In this document: in pieces, positions 34,298 to 41,324 of the stretch
How the letters are laid out: each line of letters opens with the position of its first letter
How positions within the stretch are numbered: position 1 is the stretch's first letter
Assembly (NCBI GenBank): GCA_013815325.1
Contig: JACDGM010000032.1
Coordinates: 1-41,324 of the forward strand
Length of the DNA: 41,324 nucleotides
Origin: Chthoniobacterales bacterium
GTDB taxonomy: Bacteria; Verrucomicrobiota; Verrucomicrobiia; Chthoniobacterales; UBA10450
Direction of reading: 5' to 3'
Translations under genes and position numbers: made by a program
Notes under the pieces: model-generated
Seen by the model: the letters and a program-made list of their open reading frames with translations, nothing else
Database searches by the model: none
What the model was told of the DNA's origin: nothing

Positions 34298-35416
34298 ATG
34301 GCTGACGAGAGCAAGCCACTCGATGGCAAGACGACCTTTGATGACAAGGTGATTTTCGAAGCGCAGCGGCTGAGCTATGACGCCGCGCGCGTCATCGCCG
34401 AGAAGATCGCGAAGCGAATCTCAGGGCGAACGAAGGATCACGCGGTCGTGATCGCGGGGACGCAGTTCCTGGCGGACCTGAGCAGCCTCGCGGCGACGGC
34501 GGAGGTTCTCGTCGAGCTCGAGCAGGACTATCACGCGTTCGCGCACCCCGCGCAATCGATGACGCGCTCGGTGAGCCGCGGAGAAAGCAACGCTGGCTTT
34601 CATGCTGCGCTCATACCGCCGTTGCTTCCGATACTGTCTGCCGCCACGGCCGCAGCGCAGGGCGCACTCTCGCTCGTCAGCCTCTTCCGGCAGGACGTCG
34701 ACTACAAGGGAGTGCCGGTCTCGATCGACACGGTCGCTTTCGAGATCGAGCTCGCCGCCAGAGTGCGCATGCACAAGGCGAGGGAAGTCATCGTCCCGGA
34801 TCTCGTGGTGTTCAGAAAGCCGTCATCGGCACCAGGATCGCTGAAGACGCTGCTCGAGCATGTGAAGAAGGCGAGAGCCGCCGCGGTAACGGCGCTCGAT
34901 CAGAGTGCAATGGATGAGCATCACGTCGCGAAGCGCGAGTCGCTCATCACACGCAGCACAGGTGACGAGATCGATCGTGAGGAAACCACGCCTGAGGTGA
35001 CCAAGAAGCCAAAACCCATTGCCAAGACGGAAGCCGAGCAGAAATCGGATCCTGTCTCCAAGGCGCTGAGCCCACTCGATCAAAGATTCAACGACCTGCA
35101 GTCTCAGCTCACAAAGGCCGACGCCAGCGGCTCCGGGCTCACCACTCTCGCACGACTCTTCCGCGTAGAGTCGATCATGACGCACGATCCGATGATTCTC
35201 CATGCGCGCGTCGTACTTGCGGGCGGCAACAATCGCGTGCAGCACAGCCTGTGGAGCTTGATGTGGAGCGGCGACGGGCTCAGCTCGAGCGGCGGCGCCG
35301 TAGTGAACTGGGCGATTCTCTCTCCGCGCGGTGCGGTCGAGGACGGCGCCGTGTTCTCGCACTCGATGAGCGCCAAGTCGACCAAGCCGCCGGAAGCGGC
35401 GCCGAACATTCTGTGA
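34298..35416 (+). CDS. Hypothetical cytoplasmic protein
   Basis: 372 residues with no recognised family. There is no signal peptide. The first half is helical (VIFEAQRLSYDAARVIAEKIA), with a long Ala-rich hydrophobic stretch (LIPPLLPILSAATAAAQGAL) at about 106-125. A lysine/proline-rich linker (about 230-255) leads to a C-terminal part with an alternating strand pattern (MILHARVVLAGGNNRVQHS). It is coupled to the MFS transporter gene by a GTGA overlap, so a role near the membrane is possible. Confidence 0.7.
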   Translation: MADESKPLDGKTTFDDKVIFEAQRLSYDAARVIAEKIAKRISGRTKDHAVVIAGTQFLADLSSLAATAEVLVELEQDYHAFAHPAQSMTRSVSRGESNAGFHAALIPPLLPILSAATAAAQGALSLVSLFRQDVDYKGVPVSIDTVAFEIELAARVRMHKAREVIVPDLVVFRKPSSAPGSLKTLLEHVKKARAAAVTALDQSAMDEHHVAKRESLITRSTGDEIDREETTPEVTKKPKPIAKTEAEQKSDPVSKALSPLDQRFNDLQSQLTKADASGSGLTTLARLFRVESIMTHDPMILHARVVLAGGNNRVQHSLWSLMWSGDGLSSSGGAVVNWAILSPRGAVEDGAVFSHSMSAKSTKPPEAAPNIL

Positions 35417-36651
35417 GTGATGCGAAGACCGCACGAAGACTTTCGCTGCTGCTCGCCGCCGCGATCTTCATCAATTTCGTCGATCGCGGAAATCTCGCCA
35501 CCGCGGCACCGGTGCTCGCGACCGAGCTCCACCTCTCGGCGACACAGATCGGCATTCTCCTCTCCGCGTTCTACTGGACATACGCGGTAAGCCAGCTCGG
35601 AGCCGGATGGCTCGCCGAGCGGTATCCGGTGCAGCGTGTCATCGCTGCGGGCTTCGCGCTCTGGTGCTTCGCGACGATCGCAACAGGATTCGCGAGCACG
35701 TTCATCTCGCTCCTGTGCTTGCGTCTCGTACTCGGACTCGGCGAGAGCGTCGCCTTTCCCTGCAGTTCGAAGATGCTGGCAGAGAACGTCGCCGTCGATC
35801 GGCGCGGCCGATCGAACGGAGACATCGCGATCGGCTTAGCACTCGGCCCCGCGTTCGGAACCTTCGTCGGCGGCATCATCCTCGCGCGCTATGGATGGCG
35901 CGCGCTCTTTATCTCGCTCGGCGCACTCTCGCTGCTCTGGCTAATTCCGTGGCTGATGGGGCCCGCGCGCACGCTCTCGGCGCGCGCGCCTCAGAATGCC
36001 GAAGCCGGCGCGAATCCATCGTTTCTCGAAATCATCCGGCAGCGCGCCGCGCTCGGCGCAGGTCTTGGGCACTTCTGCGCGAACTACATATTCTACTTCG
36101 TGCTCAGCTGGCTGCCGTATTATCTCGTCGAGATCCGCGGATACTCGCTCACGCGCATGGCGACGATCGGCGGCCTCGCGTACGCGATGCACGCGGTGGG
36201 CGCGCTCGCGACGGGATGGGCGATCGATAAACAGATAACAGCGGGTGAGTCGCCGCACCGCGTCTATCGCAACACGCTCATCATCAGCGAGATCGGCTCA
36301 GCCGTGTGTCTGCTCGGCGTTCTACTAGGTGGGCCGGTGCTGCTCGACGTCAGCTTGCTTGCGGTTGGATTCACCTTCGGTCTCGCGTCAACCACGTTGT
36401 ACGCGGTGGGTCAGCTGCTCGCGGGTCCGAAAGCGGCGGGACGCTGGATCGGATTCCAGGGCGCGGTCGGAAATCTCGCGGGGATCGCGGGACCGGCGAT
36501 TACAGGCTACCTCGTCGACAAAACGGGGAGCTTCGCGAGCGCGTTCGGACTTGCGATCGCGTTCTCGCTGCTGGGGGTGCTCGCCTGGACGGTCGTGATT
36601 TCGCGGATCGAGCCAGTGCGTTGGTCGAGCGCTAGCCCGTCGATACTCTAG
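35413..36651 (+). CDS. Major facilitator superfamily transporter
   Basis: 412 residues from the GTG at 35413 (overlapping the upstream stop, GTGA), with about twelve hydrophobic helices. The N-terminus has INFVDRGNLATAAP and GILLSAFYWTYAVSQLGAGWLAERYP, which carry the loop 2-3 signature of the anion:cation symporter branch (hexuronate/phthalate transporters). A second conserved loop, RLVLGLGESVAFPCSSK, follows. It probably imports an organic anion with protons. The substrate cannot be read from the sequence. Confidence 0.9.
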   Translation: MSDAKTARRLSLLLAAAIFINFVDRGNLATAAPVLATELHLSATQIGILLSAFYWTYAVSQLGAGWLAERYPVQRVIAAGFALWCFATIATGFASTFISLLCLRLVLGLGESVAFPCSSKMLAENVAVDRRGRSNGDIAIGLALGPAFGTFVGGIILARYGWRALFISLGALSLLWLIPWLMGPARTLSARAPQNAEAGANPSFLEIIRQRAALGAGLGHFCANYIFYFVLSWLPYYLVEIRGYSLTRMATIGGLAYAMHAVGALATGWAIDKQITAGESPHRVYRNTLIISEIGSAVCLLGVLLGGPVLLDVSLLAVGFTFGLASTTLYAVGQLLAGPKAAGRWIGFQGAVGNLAGIAGPAITGYLVDKTGSFASAFGLAIAFSLLGVLAWTVVISRIEPVRWSSASPSIL

Positions 36652-36983
36652 GGCGTCGCAGCTTTCGGAAGCAGGGAAGCTCGGCCACGTTTGTAGAACG
36701 CGAGCCCGAGCAACAGCTCCAGCGCGCCGACGATCAATGCGCCGAGCGACAAATTTCCCGTAAGATTGCCGGCAAGCATGATCGCCAGTACGGTCGCTGC
36801 CGTCGCGGCAATTATCGCAATGCCGAACGCGGCCACGACGCCGGCCAGTCCACGCGATAGATGCCGAGCGCCCTCGTTCAGCTCGAGCTTCGCGAGCCGA
36901 ACCTCATCCGCCACGAGCTGCTGCGAATCGGCGCCGAGCCGACCGAGCATCTCCGTGATGGAAGGCTCAATCGCCTCGCGCAT
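36648..36983 (-). CDS. Holin-X/DUF1469-type small membrane protein
   Basis: 111 residues from the ATG at 36983, with GAGGAG just upstream; the frame is open further but lies inside the DUF3618 gene. The pattern LVADEVRLAKLELNEGARHLSRG, then two hydrophobic hairpin helices (GVVAAFGIAIIAATAATVLAIM and LGALIVGALELLLGLAFY), is typical of the phage holin superfamily III/Actinobacterial holin-X proteins. These are common, chromosomal and not necessarily phage-derived. It is the last gene of a four-gene minus-strand cluster. Confidence 0.8.
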   Translation of the reverse strand: MREAIEPSITEMLGRLGADSQQLVADEVRLAKLELNEGARHLSRGLAGVVAAFGIAIIAATAATVLAIMLAGNLTGNLSLGALIVGALELLLGLAFYKRGRASLLPKAATP

Positions 36984-37386
36984 CACTCCTCTCGTTTCTC
37001 GCGTCCACACTCCGGAGAGAAGAGGATCCGACGCGGCCCGCTTCCGGAGCGATGACTTGGCGAAAATCATCCACCCAGCCATCGACTTTCTGGCCCAAAA
37101 CATCCGCAACTCCGCCGAAGAGTTTTTCAGCGACTCCGTTAACGACACCGCCAACTGAAGCGCGCCCGACCAAACCGCTCATGGCAGCTCCCGCGACCTG
37201 CTTCCCGTGCCGCGAATTTCGCGAGAACAAGAAGCCCGCTGTAGCGGCGATGGCCAAGGCAGGAAGTGGATTGTTGTGAACCATCTCCTTGATGTCGAAC
37301 TTTCGTTCCAGCTGAGCAATCGTGTCAGACATTCTTCCGCGAGTTACTTCGATGTCGCGGCGAACGTCCGCTGCTGTTTCGGCCAT
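36967..37386 (-). CDS. DUF3618 family protein
   Basis: 139 residues. The N-terminal RRDIEVTRGRMSDTIAQLERKF is the DUF3618 signature. A short hydrophobic segment (PALAIAATAGFLFS) could anchor or touch the membrane. GGGAG lies seven bases before the ATG at 37386. It overlaps the upstream holin-X gene by 43 bases and the downstream one by 17, so the cluster is tightly packed. Confidence 0.8.
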   Translation of the reverse strand: MAETAADVRRDIEVTRGRMSDTIAQLERKFDIKEMVHNNPLPALAIAATAGFLFSRNSRHGKQVAGAAMSGLVGRASVGGVVNGVAEKLFGGVADVLGQKVDGWVDDFRQVIAPEAGRVGSSSLRSVDARNERSDARGD

Positions 37387-37760
37387 ATCTCGATCTCCCG
37401 TGGATGCTCGCCAGGATCAGTCGTCTCGACGAGGAGTGCAAGGCCTTTCTTCGCGAGCCATGCAACGAACAGGCTCACCACCACCACGCCCAAGGCAATC
37501 GTAAGGATGACGTGTGCTGTTACCCAAGACTCCGCCAGTGCGAGGACCAAGCCGAAGATCAAGGCGAGACTGCCGAGGGCGAGGCAAACACCACCCACGG
37601 CGATCTCCGCCAACCCCAGTCCGATTTCCTTCGCAAGCGCCGCGGATTCCAACTTTGCTAGGCGCCATTCCTGACGCAGCAAGCTCCGCGACCCATCGAC
37701 TAGAGCATGGACCAACGAGCCGATGCTCGAGCCGTTGGACCGGGAGCTTTGCTCGATCAT
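37344..37760 (-). CDS. Second holin-X/DUF1469-type membrane protein
   Basis: 138 residues with ALVDGSRSLLRQEWRLAKLE (the family's amphipathic start) and two hydrophobic helices, EIAVGGVCLALGSLALIFGL and AHVILTIALGVVVVSLFVAW. It is paralogous in layout to the last gene of the cluster. The ATG at 37760 overlaps the TGA of the upstream gene by one base (TGATG). Confidence 0.8.
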   Translation of the reverse strand: MIEQSSRSNGSSIGSLVHALVDGSRSLLRQEWRLAKLESAALAKEIGLGLAEIAVGGVCLALGSLALIFGLVLALAESWVTAHVILTIALGVVVVSLFVAWLAKKGLALLVETTDPGEHPREIEIWPKQQRTFAATSK

Positions 37761-38233
37761 CAGCCGTCCCGGCCCTTGAACGCGCGTCCGAGCAGATAAC
37801 CGACGCCCGCTGCAATCAGGAGTGTTCGCGCCGGACTCTCTTTCACCTGCTTTTCGAGACTACGCTGCATGGAAGCCATGTCCGTGCCGCGCAGCCAACC
37901 CGCGGTGTCTTCCATTCCCGAAGCCACACGCTCCCCAGCTCCAGCAAGCTTCTCCTTGGTGGTTGAGACAGCGCTGTCCAGACCGCTGGTCTCTGCCGTC
38001 CGTGATCGCACGGCCGCTGCGCCGCCTTCGAGCTTGTCTGCCAACTTCGTCTTGAGCTGACCCGCACGCTCCTGCATGGTCTCACTCGCGTCGCTGATCG
38101 ACGCCTTGGCCTCCGAAACCACATGTTCGACGGTGTGCTCCGCATCAACTGCAGAGGCCCGAATTCCTTCGCTTCCGCCGAATTTCTGATGATCGCTGAG
38201 CGCACTACCCTGTTCGTTCGCGTCGTATCGCAT
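37760..38233 (-). CDS. YqjD/ElaB (DUF883)-like protein
   Basis: 157 residues from the ATG at 38233. A long amphipathic, Ala/Glu/Lys-rich helical part (30-115) leads to a C-terminal KESPARTLLIAAGVGYLLGR, the membrane tail typical of YqjD/ElaB proteins, which bind ribosomes in stationary phase in Escherichia coli. The first gene of the four-gene cluster, it probably acts at the inner membrane. The function in this organism is unknown. Confidence 0.75.
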   Translation of the reverse strand: MRYDANEQGSALSDHQKFGGSEGIRASAVDAEHTVEHVVSEAKASISDASETMQERAGQLKTKLADKLEGGAAAVRSRTAETSGLDSAVSTTKEKLAGAGERVASGMEDTAGWLRGTDMASMQRSLEKQVKESPARTLLIAAGVGYLLGRAFKGRDG

Positions 38234-38409
38234 GCCCCCTCCCGGCACTGAGTAGCCGACACAAGTGCATTGGCTATGCCATAGATTGGATTCGATGTCG
38301 AAAGCGGGGGAGGGACGCGGCGAGGGGAGATCTCGTGCGCAGAATGTTGCAGCTGCGCCATGACGGAGCCTTCGCCCCCGCCGCCGGCACTCTCGGCGAC
38401 CGCTCGACC

Positions 38410-38949
38410 TCAGCTCGCGGGAGCGCCCGTCAGCTCGGCGAGCAGCTTCTTCCCCCGCGGCCAGCTCCCGAGTGCACTGGCCGAGTTGATGTGGCCGGCG
38501 GGCCCGATGTCGACGAGGCGGCTTTCCCAGGCGCGCGCGAAGTCGGTGGCGCGTGAGAGCGTGACGTATTCGTCGTCGGTGCTCGTGACGACGATCGTGG
38601 GAAAGTAGAGTCTCGCTGTCGGCATCGGCGCCCAACCCGTGGGGCCGGCTGGGTAGCTCGCCGCCTCCGTATCGCTCGGCGCTACGAGCAGCGCGCCGCG
38701 AACCGTGTGCGCGGACTGGCCGGCCCAGAATGCCACGAGCGCGCATGCGGTGCTGTGGCCGACGAGCACGACATCCGAGCCGAACTCGGCGACCGCTTCC
38801 TCGAGGGTCGCGACCCACTCCTCCCGCACCGGATTGTCCCAGTCGCGTTGCACGATGCGCACGGCGTCAGGAAGCTCGCGCTCCCAGTGCGACTGCCAAT
38901 GCTCGGGGCCGGAGTTGTAGAGACCAGGGAGGAGGAGGACTCGCGTCAA
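38410..38949 (-). CDS. RBBP9/YdeN-type alpha/beta hydrolase
   Basis: 179 residues. It begins MTRVLLLPGLYNSGPEHWQS, the family's oxyanion-loop start. The nucleophile is in VGHSTAC, the acid probably the Asp pair in TSTDDEYV, and the histidine in GPAGHINSASALGSWP, which completes the triad. It is a small serine hydrolase of unknown substrate. The TTG start at 38949 follows the NIPSNAP stop directly, with AAGGGA a few bases before, so the two genes are coupled. Confidence 0.9.
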   Translation of the reverse strand: MTRVLLLPGLYNSGPEHWQSHWERELPDAVRIVQRDWDNPVREEWVATLEEAVAEFGSDVVLVGHSTACALVAFWAGQSAHTVRGALLVAPSDTEAASYPAGPTGWAPMPTARLYFPTIVVTSTDDEYVTLSRATDFARAWESRLVDIGPAGHINSASALGSWPRGKKLLAELTGAPAS

Positions 38950-39279
38950 CTATCCCTTGTGCCGCGTGAGCGTGCTCGGAACGCCGCGGAGGAAGGTGCG
39001 CTCCTCGCGCAGGATAATGCGATTGGCGACGGCGAAATCGAAGTTCGCCCTCGCGTCGGGATCCGTACGCAGCCGCGCGCGATAGCTCTCGTACGCGGCG
39101 AGCGACTCGAAGGAGATGAGGGCAAAGGCGATGTCGTTCGTTCCTTCATGTGGGAGAAAGTAACCAATGAGATCGCCACCGCAACGCGGGATGATCGTCG
39201 ACCAATTTTCGGCATAGCGGGAAAACGCATCGAGCTGAAACGGGTCGATCTGGTAGCGGATGAAGACGGTAATGGACAT
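38950..39279 (-). CDS. NIPSNAP-family protein
   Basis: About 109 residues from the ATG at 39279 ([19 protein letters not shown]); an upstream in-frame ATG at 39306 would add nine basic residues. The ferredoxin-like alpha/beta pattern, with [20 protein letters not shown] and [19 protein letters not shown], fits NIPSNAP/dimeric alpha-beta barrel proteins. The role is unknown, though such proteins often lie beside small-molecule enzymes. It is divergent from the ArsR-type regulator. Confidence 0.85.
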   Translation of the reverse strand: MSITVFIRYQIDPFQLDAFSRYAENWSTIIPRCGGDLIGYFLPHEGTNDIAFALISFESLAAYESYRARLRTDPDARANFDFAVANRIILREERTFLRGVPSTLTRHKG

Positions 39280-39315
39280 GCGGTCTCTCTGTTTGCGATG
39301 ACGCATGTTACGATC

Positions 39316-39352
39316 TTGCTTGACGTGAATGGTTTTACTATCATCAAACCAT
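39316..39352 (+). promoter_or_regulatory. Divergent promoter with operator palindrome
   Basis: An inverted repeat, ATGGTTT (39329-39335) and AAACCAT (39346-39352) with 10 bases between, extends outward to GTG...CAC with one mismatch. It sits over a possible promoter TTGCTT (39316-39321), 17 bases, TATCAT (39339-39344). If used, transcription would start at about the regulator's own ATG at 39351, giving a leaderless message. This is a natural binding site for the ArsR-type dimer. Confidence 0.5.
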
Positions 39353-40052
39353 GCACGACAGCCATGAGACCCCCGACATCGCCACGATCGCGAAACTGAT
39401 CGGCGACCACGCGCGCGCGACTATCCTCGTCGCGATGATGACCGGCCGCGCGCTCACCGCCACCGAGCTCTCGCGCGCCGCGAATGTCTCGAGGAGCTCC
39501 GCGAGCATCCATCTCTCGAAGCTCGTCGATGCGAAGCTCGTCGACGTCGAGAGCGTGGGGCGACACCGGTACTTTCGCCTCGCGAACCACGAAGTCGGGA
39601 CAGTCATCGAGACGCTTGTCGGCCTCGCCCACCGCCTGGGCGCGGTGCACGTCGACTCGGGACCCGCCGATGTGGCGATGCGAAAGGCGCGCATCTGCTA
39701 CGACCATCTCGCCGGCGACCTCGGTGTGCTGGTGTACGACAGCCTTCGTCAGCAGGGATGCATCCGCGGCGATGGTCGCGAGCTCACGCTCACCGAAAAA
39801 GGCGAGAGCTTCGCGCGCGACTTCGGCGTCGATCTCGACGCGCTCGAGAGTCGGCGACGGCCGCTGTGTCTCGCCTGTCTCGACTGGAGCGTGCGCCGCC
39901 CGCATCTCGCCGGCGCGCTCGGCGCTGCACTCCTCGAAGGGTTCTTCGCGAGGAAGTGGGCGACCCGCGCGAGGAAGACACGCACCGTGATCTTCTCCGC
40001 CACCGGAGAGCGGGCGCTGCGAGCGCGCTTTATGTACAAAACGGCACACTAA
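39351..40052 (+). CDS. ArsR-type winged-helix regulator
   Basis: 233 residues. The N-terminal winged helix has [20 protein letters not shown], the recognition helix [20 protein letters not shown] and the wing [11 protein letters not shown]. The C-terminal half is an effector region with [20 protein letters not shown], a pattern found in ArsR regulators with an extra C-terminal domain. The two Cys there could bind metal, but no ArsR-type CxC is present in the helix. It probably controls the divergent NIPSNAP/hydrolase pair and itself. Confidence 0.9.
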   Translation: MHDSHETPDIATIAKLIGDHARATILVAMMTGRALTATELSRAANVSRSSASIHLSKLVDAKLVDVESVGRHRYFRLANHEVGTVIETLVGLAHRLGAVHVDSGPADVAMRKARICYDHLAGDLGVLVYDSLRQQGCIRGDGRELTLTEKGESFARDFGVDLDALESRRRPLCLACLDWSVRRPHLAGALGAALLEGFFARKWATRARKTRTVIFSATGERALRARFMYKTAH

Positions 40053-40170
40053 GTGCCGACGTAGGAATCGACGGTGCTTCGTCCCGCGCTGCGACTGCGC
40101 GGGCCCTCCGCCTCGCATGACGGTCGCCAGGTCCGCTGCGACACTCATGTCATCCACGCGGAAGGCACCA

Positions 40171-41208
40171 ATGAAAGCACTCGTATATCAGGGCCCAGGT
40201 AAGAAGGCTCTCATCGATCACGCCAAGCCGGAGATCAAAGAGCCGACAGACGCAATCGTGAAGATGAGCCACACGACGATCTGTGGAACGGACCTCCACA
40301 TTCTCAAAGGCGACCTGCCCAGCTGCGTCCCCGGGCGCATCCTCGGCCACGAAGGGATCGGCGTCGTCGATTCGGTTGGCGCGGCGGTCACGGCATTCAA
40401 GGTGGGCGATCGCGTGATGGTGTCGTGCATCAGTGCGTGCGGCACATGCGAGTATTGCCGAAGGCTCATGTACTCGCACTGCACCACCGGCGGATGGATC
40501 CTCGGCAACACGATCGATGGGACGCAAGCCGAGTTCGTGCGCACCCCTCACGCGAACCTGAGCCTGTATAACATCCCCGAGGGCGTAAGCGACGATGCGA
40601 TGGTCATGCTCAGCGACATTCTGCCGACGGCCTTCGAGTGTGGAGTACTCAACGGAAGGATCGAGCCCGGGAGCACCGTGGCGATCGTGGGCGCCGGGCC
40701 GATCGGACTGTCCGCGCTGCTCTCGGCGCAGTTTTATTCACCGGCCGAGATCATCATGATCGATCTCGACGACAACCGGCTCGCAGTCGCCAAGAGTCTC
40801 GGAGCGACGGCGGTGATCAATAGCGCGGATGGCAAGGCAGTGGAGGCGCTGATGAAGCTGACGAACCAACGCGGCGTGGACACCGCGATCGAGGCGGTGG
40901 GACTTCCAGCGACCTTCGAGCTCTGCGAGAAGCTCGTCGCCACCGGCGGGCATCTTGCCAACATCGGCGTTCACGGCACGAAGGTGACTTTGCATCTCGA
41001 GTCGTTGTGGGACCGCAATCTCATGATCACCACCCGCCTCGTCGACACCGTGAGCACGCCGATGCTGCTCAGGACACTGGTCGCGAAGCGAATCGACCCG
41101 ACGAAGCTGATCACGCACCACTTCAAGCTCGACGCGATTCTCGATGCGTACGAGACGTTCGGCAACGCGGCGAAGACGAAGGCGCTCAAGGTGATCATCG
41201 AGGCATAG
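40171..41208 (+). CDS. Zinc-dependent alcohol dehydrogenase
   Basis: 345 residues from the ATG at 40171 (GGAAGG five bases before it). The catalytic zinc site is in TICGTDLH and GHEGIGVV, and the structural zinc site is CGTCEYCRRLMYSHC (four Cys). The nucleotide fold has VAIVGAGPIGLSAL, followed by the acidic MIDLDD that favours NAD over NADP. It probably oxidises a secondary or primary alcohol. The distance of 118 bases from the regulator gene leaves co-transcription possible. Confidence 0.93.
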   Translation: MKALVYQGPGKKALIDHAKPEIKEPTDAIVKMSHTTICGTDLHILKGDLPSCVPGRILGHEGIGVVDSVGAAVTAFKVGDRVMVSCISACGTCEYCRRLMYSHCTTGGWILGNTIDGTQAEFVRTPHANLSLYNIPEGVSDDAMVMLSDILPTAFECGVLNGRIEPGSTVAIVGAGPIGLSALLSAQFYSPAEIIMIDLDDNRLAVAKSLGATAVINSADGKAVEALMKLTNQRGVDTAIEAVGLPATFELCEKLVATGGHLANIGVHGTKVTLHLESLWDRNLMITTRLVDTVSTPMLLRTLVAKRIDPTKLITHHFKLDAILDAYETFGNAAKTKALKVIIEA

Positions 41209-41249
41209 GCGCGCGGGGGAGGCTCGGGGCGAAACTCTCTGAAGTACTT

Positions 41250-41278
41250 TGCCGTATAAAGTGAATCGCCGTATAGTT
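41250..41278 (+). promoter_or_regulatory. Promoter at the right edge
   Basis: TTGCCG (41250-41255), a 17-base spacer and TATAGT (41273-41278) form a good promoter about 30 bases before an ATG at 41308. The boxes lie in a direct repeat of GCCGTATA (41252-41259 and 41269-41276). Confidence 0.5.
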
Positions 41279-41307
41279 CATCGTATCTACTTCCCCGACT
41301 CCCCCAC

Positions 41308-41324
41308 ATGTCCCGCTACGCCGC
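41308..41324 (+). CDS. Start of a gene cut by the right edge
   Basis: An ATG at 41308 opens a frame beginning MSRYA that runs off the window. It is supported only by the good promoter upstream; the ribosome site is weak. Confidence 0.3.

Noticed and set aside
36648-37760. Holin-X-type genes as evidence of a prophage
   Set aside because: This family is common on bacterial chromosomes and there are no other phage genes nearby.
38946-40157. 403-codon open frame on the minus strand
   Set aside because: It covers the ArsR-type gene, which has a clear winged helix on the other strand, and has no family pattern of its own.

Overview
The window is chromosomal DNA from a GC-rich, Gram-negative-type bacterium. 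Lipoprotein signal peptides, a flotillin/NfeD pair, BlaI plus an M56 peptidase carrying a DUF4097-like tail, DUF3618/holin-X/YqjD-like membrane proteins and frequent GTG/TTG starts would fit a member of Gemmatimonadota or a similar phylum. That placement is inference; there is no rRNA or single diagnostic marker here.

Layout. Positions 1-1334 hold two lipoprotein genes on the minus strand: the N-terminus of a beta-propeller-like lipoprotein running off the left edge, and an Ig-like lipoprotein whose frame is broken at a G6 tract. From about 1.5 kb to 26 kb the base composition and codon use become less GC-rich, and the content is typical of a defence island. First come small remnant-like ORFs (1647-1983). 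Then a minus-strand, translationally coupled three-gene cassette, DUF6361 protein - phospholipase-D-fold protein - SNF2-type helicase (2204-8573). A GC-rich flotillin/NfeD operon (8862-10808) sits between the defence blocks. The plus strand then has a complete restriction-modification-like operon: m5C methyltransferase, MORC/MutL-type GHKL ATPase, Z1-domain helicase, PD-(D/E)XK nuclease (DUF4420 type) and Vsr-like nuclease (11353-17950). This is the gene set described by Iyer, Abhiman and Aravind (2008) in their work on MutL homologues in restriction systems. Directly after it lies a second plus-strand unit: a 2097-residue protein with a STAND/ORC-like NTPase core and a 391-residue protein whose C-terminus carries a HEPN-like RNase motif (18094-25571), followed by what looks like a decayed third gene.

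From 26 kb to the right end the DNA is strongly GC-rich housekeeping and envelope sequence: blaI and an M56 peptidase, a lipoprotein/small basic protein/secreted protein operon, a DHFR-like reductase, threonine synthase, a hypothetical gene coupled to an MFS transporter, a four-gene cluster of small membrane-associated proteins, a NIPSNAP and RBBP9-like hydrolase pair divergent from an ArsR-type regulator, and a zinc alcohol dehydrogenase.

Working together. In the MORC operon the methyltransferase presumably marks self DNA, while the ATPase, helicase and two nucleases act on unmarked or invading DNA. The most promising little-described system is the giant STAND-like protein with its HEPN-like partner, which looks like a sensor/switch ATPase controlling an RNA-cleaving effector. 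The second is the DUF6361-PLD-helicase cassette.
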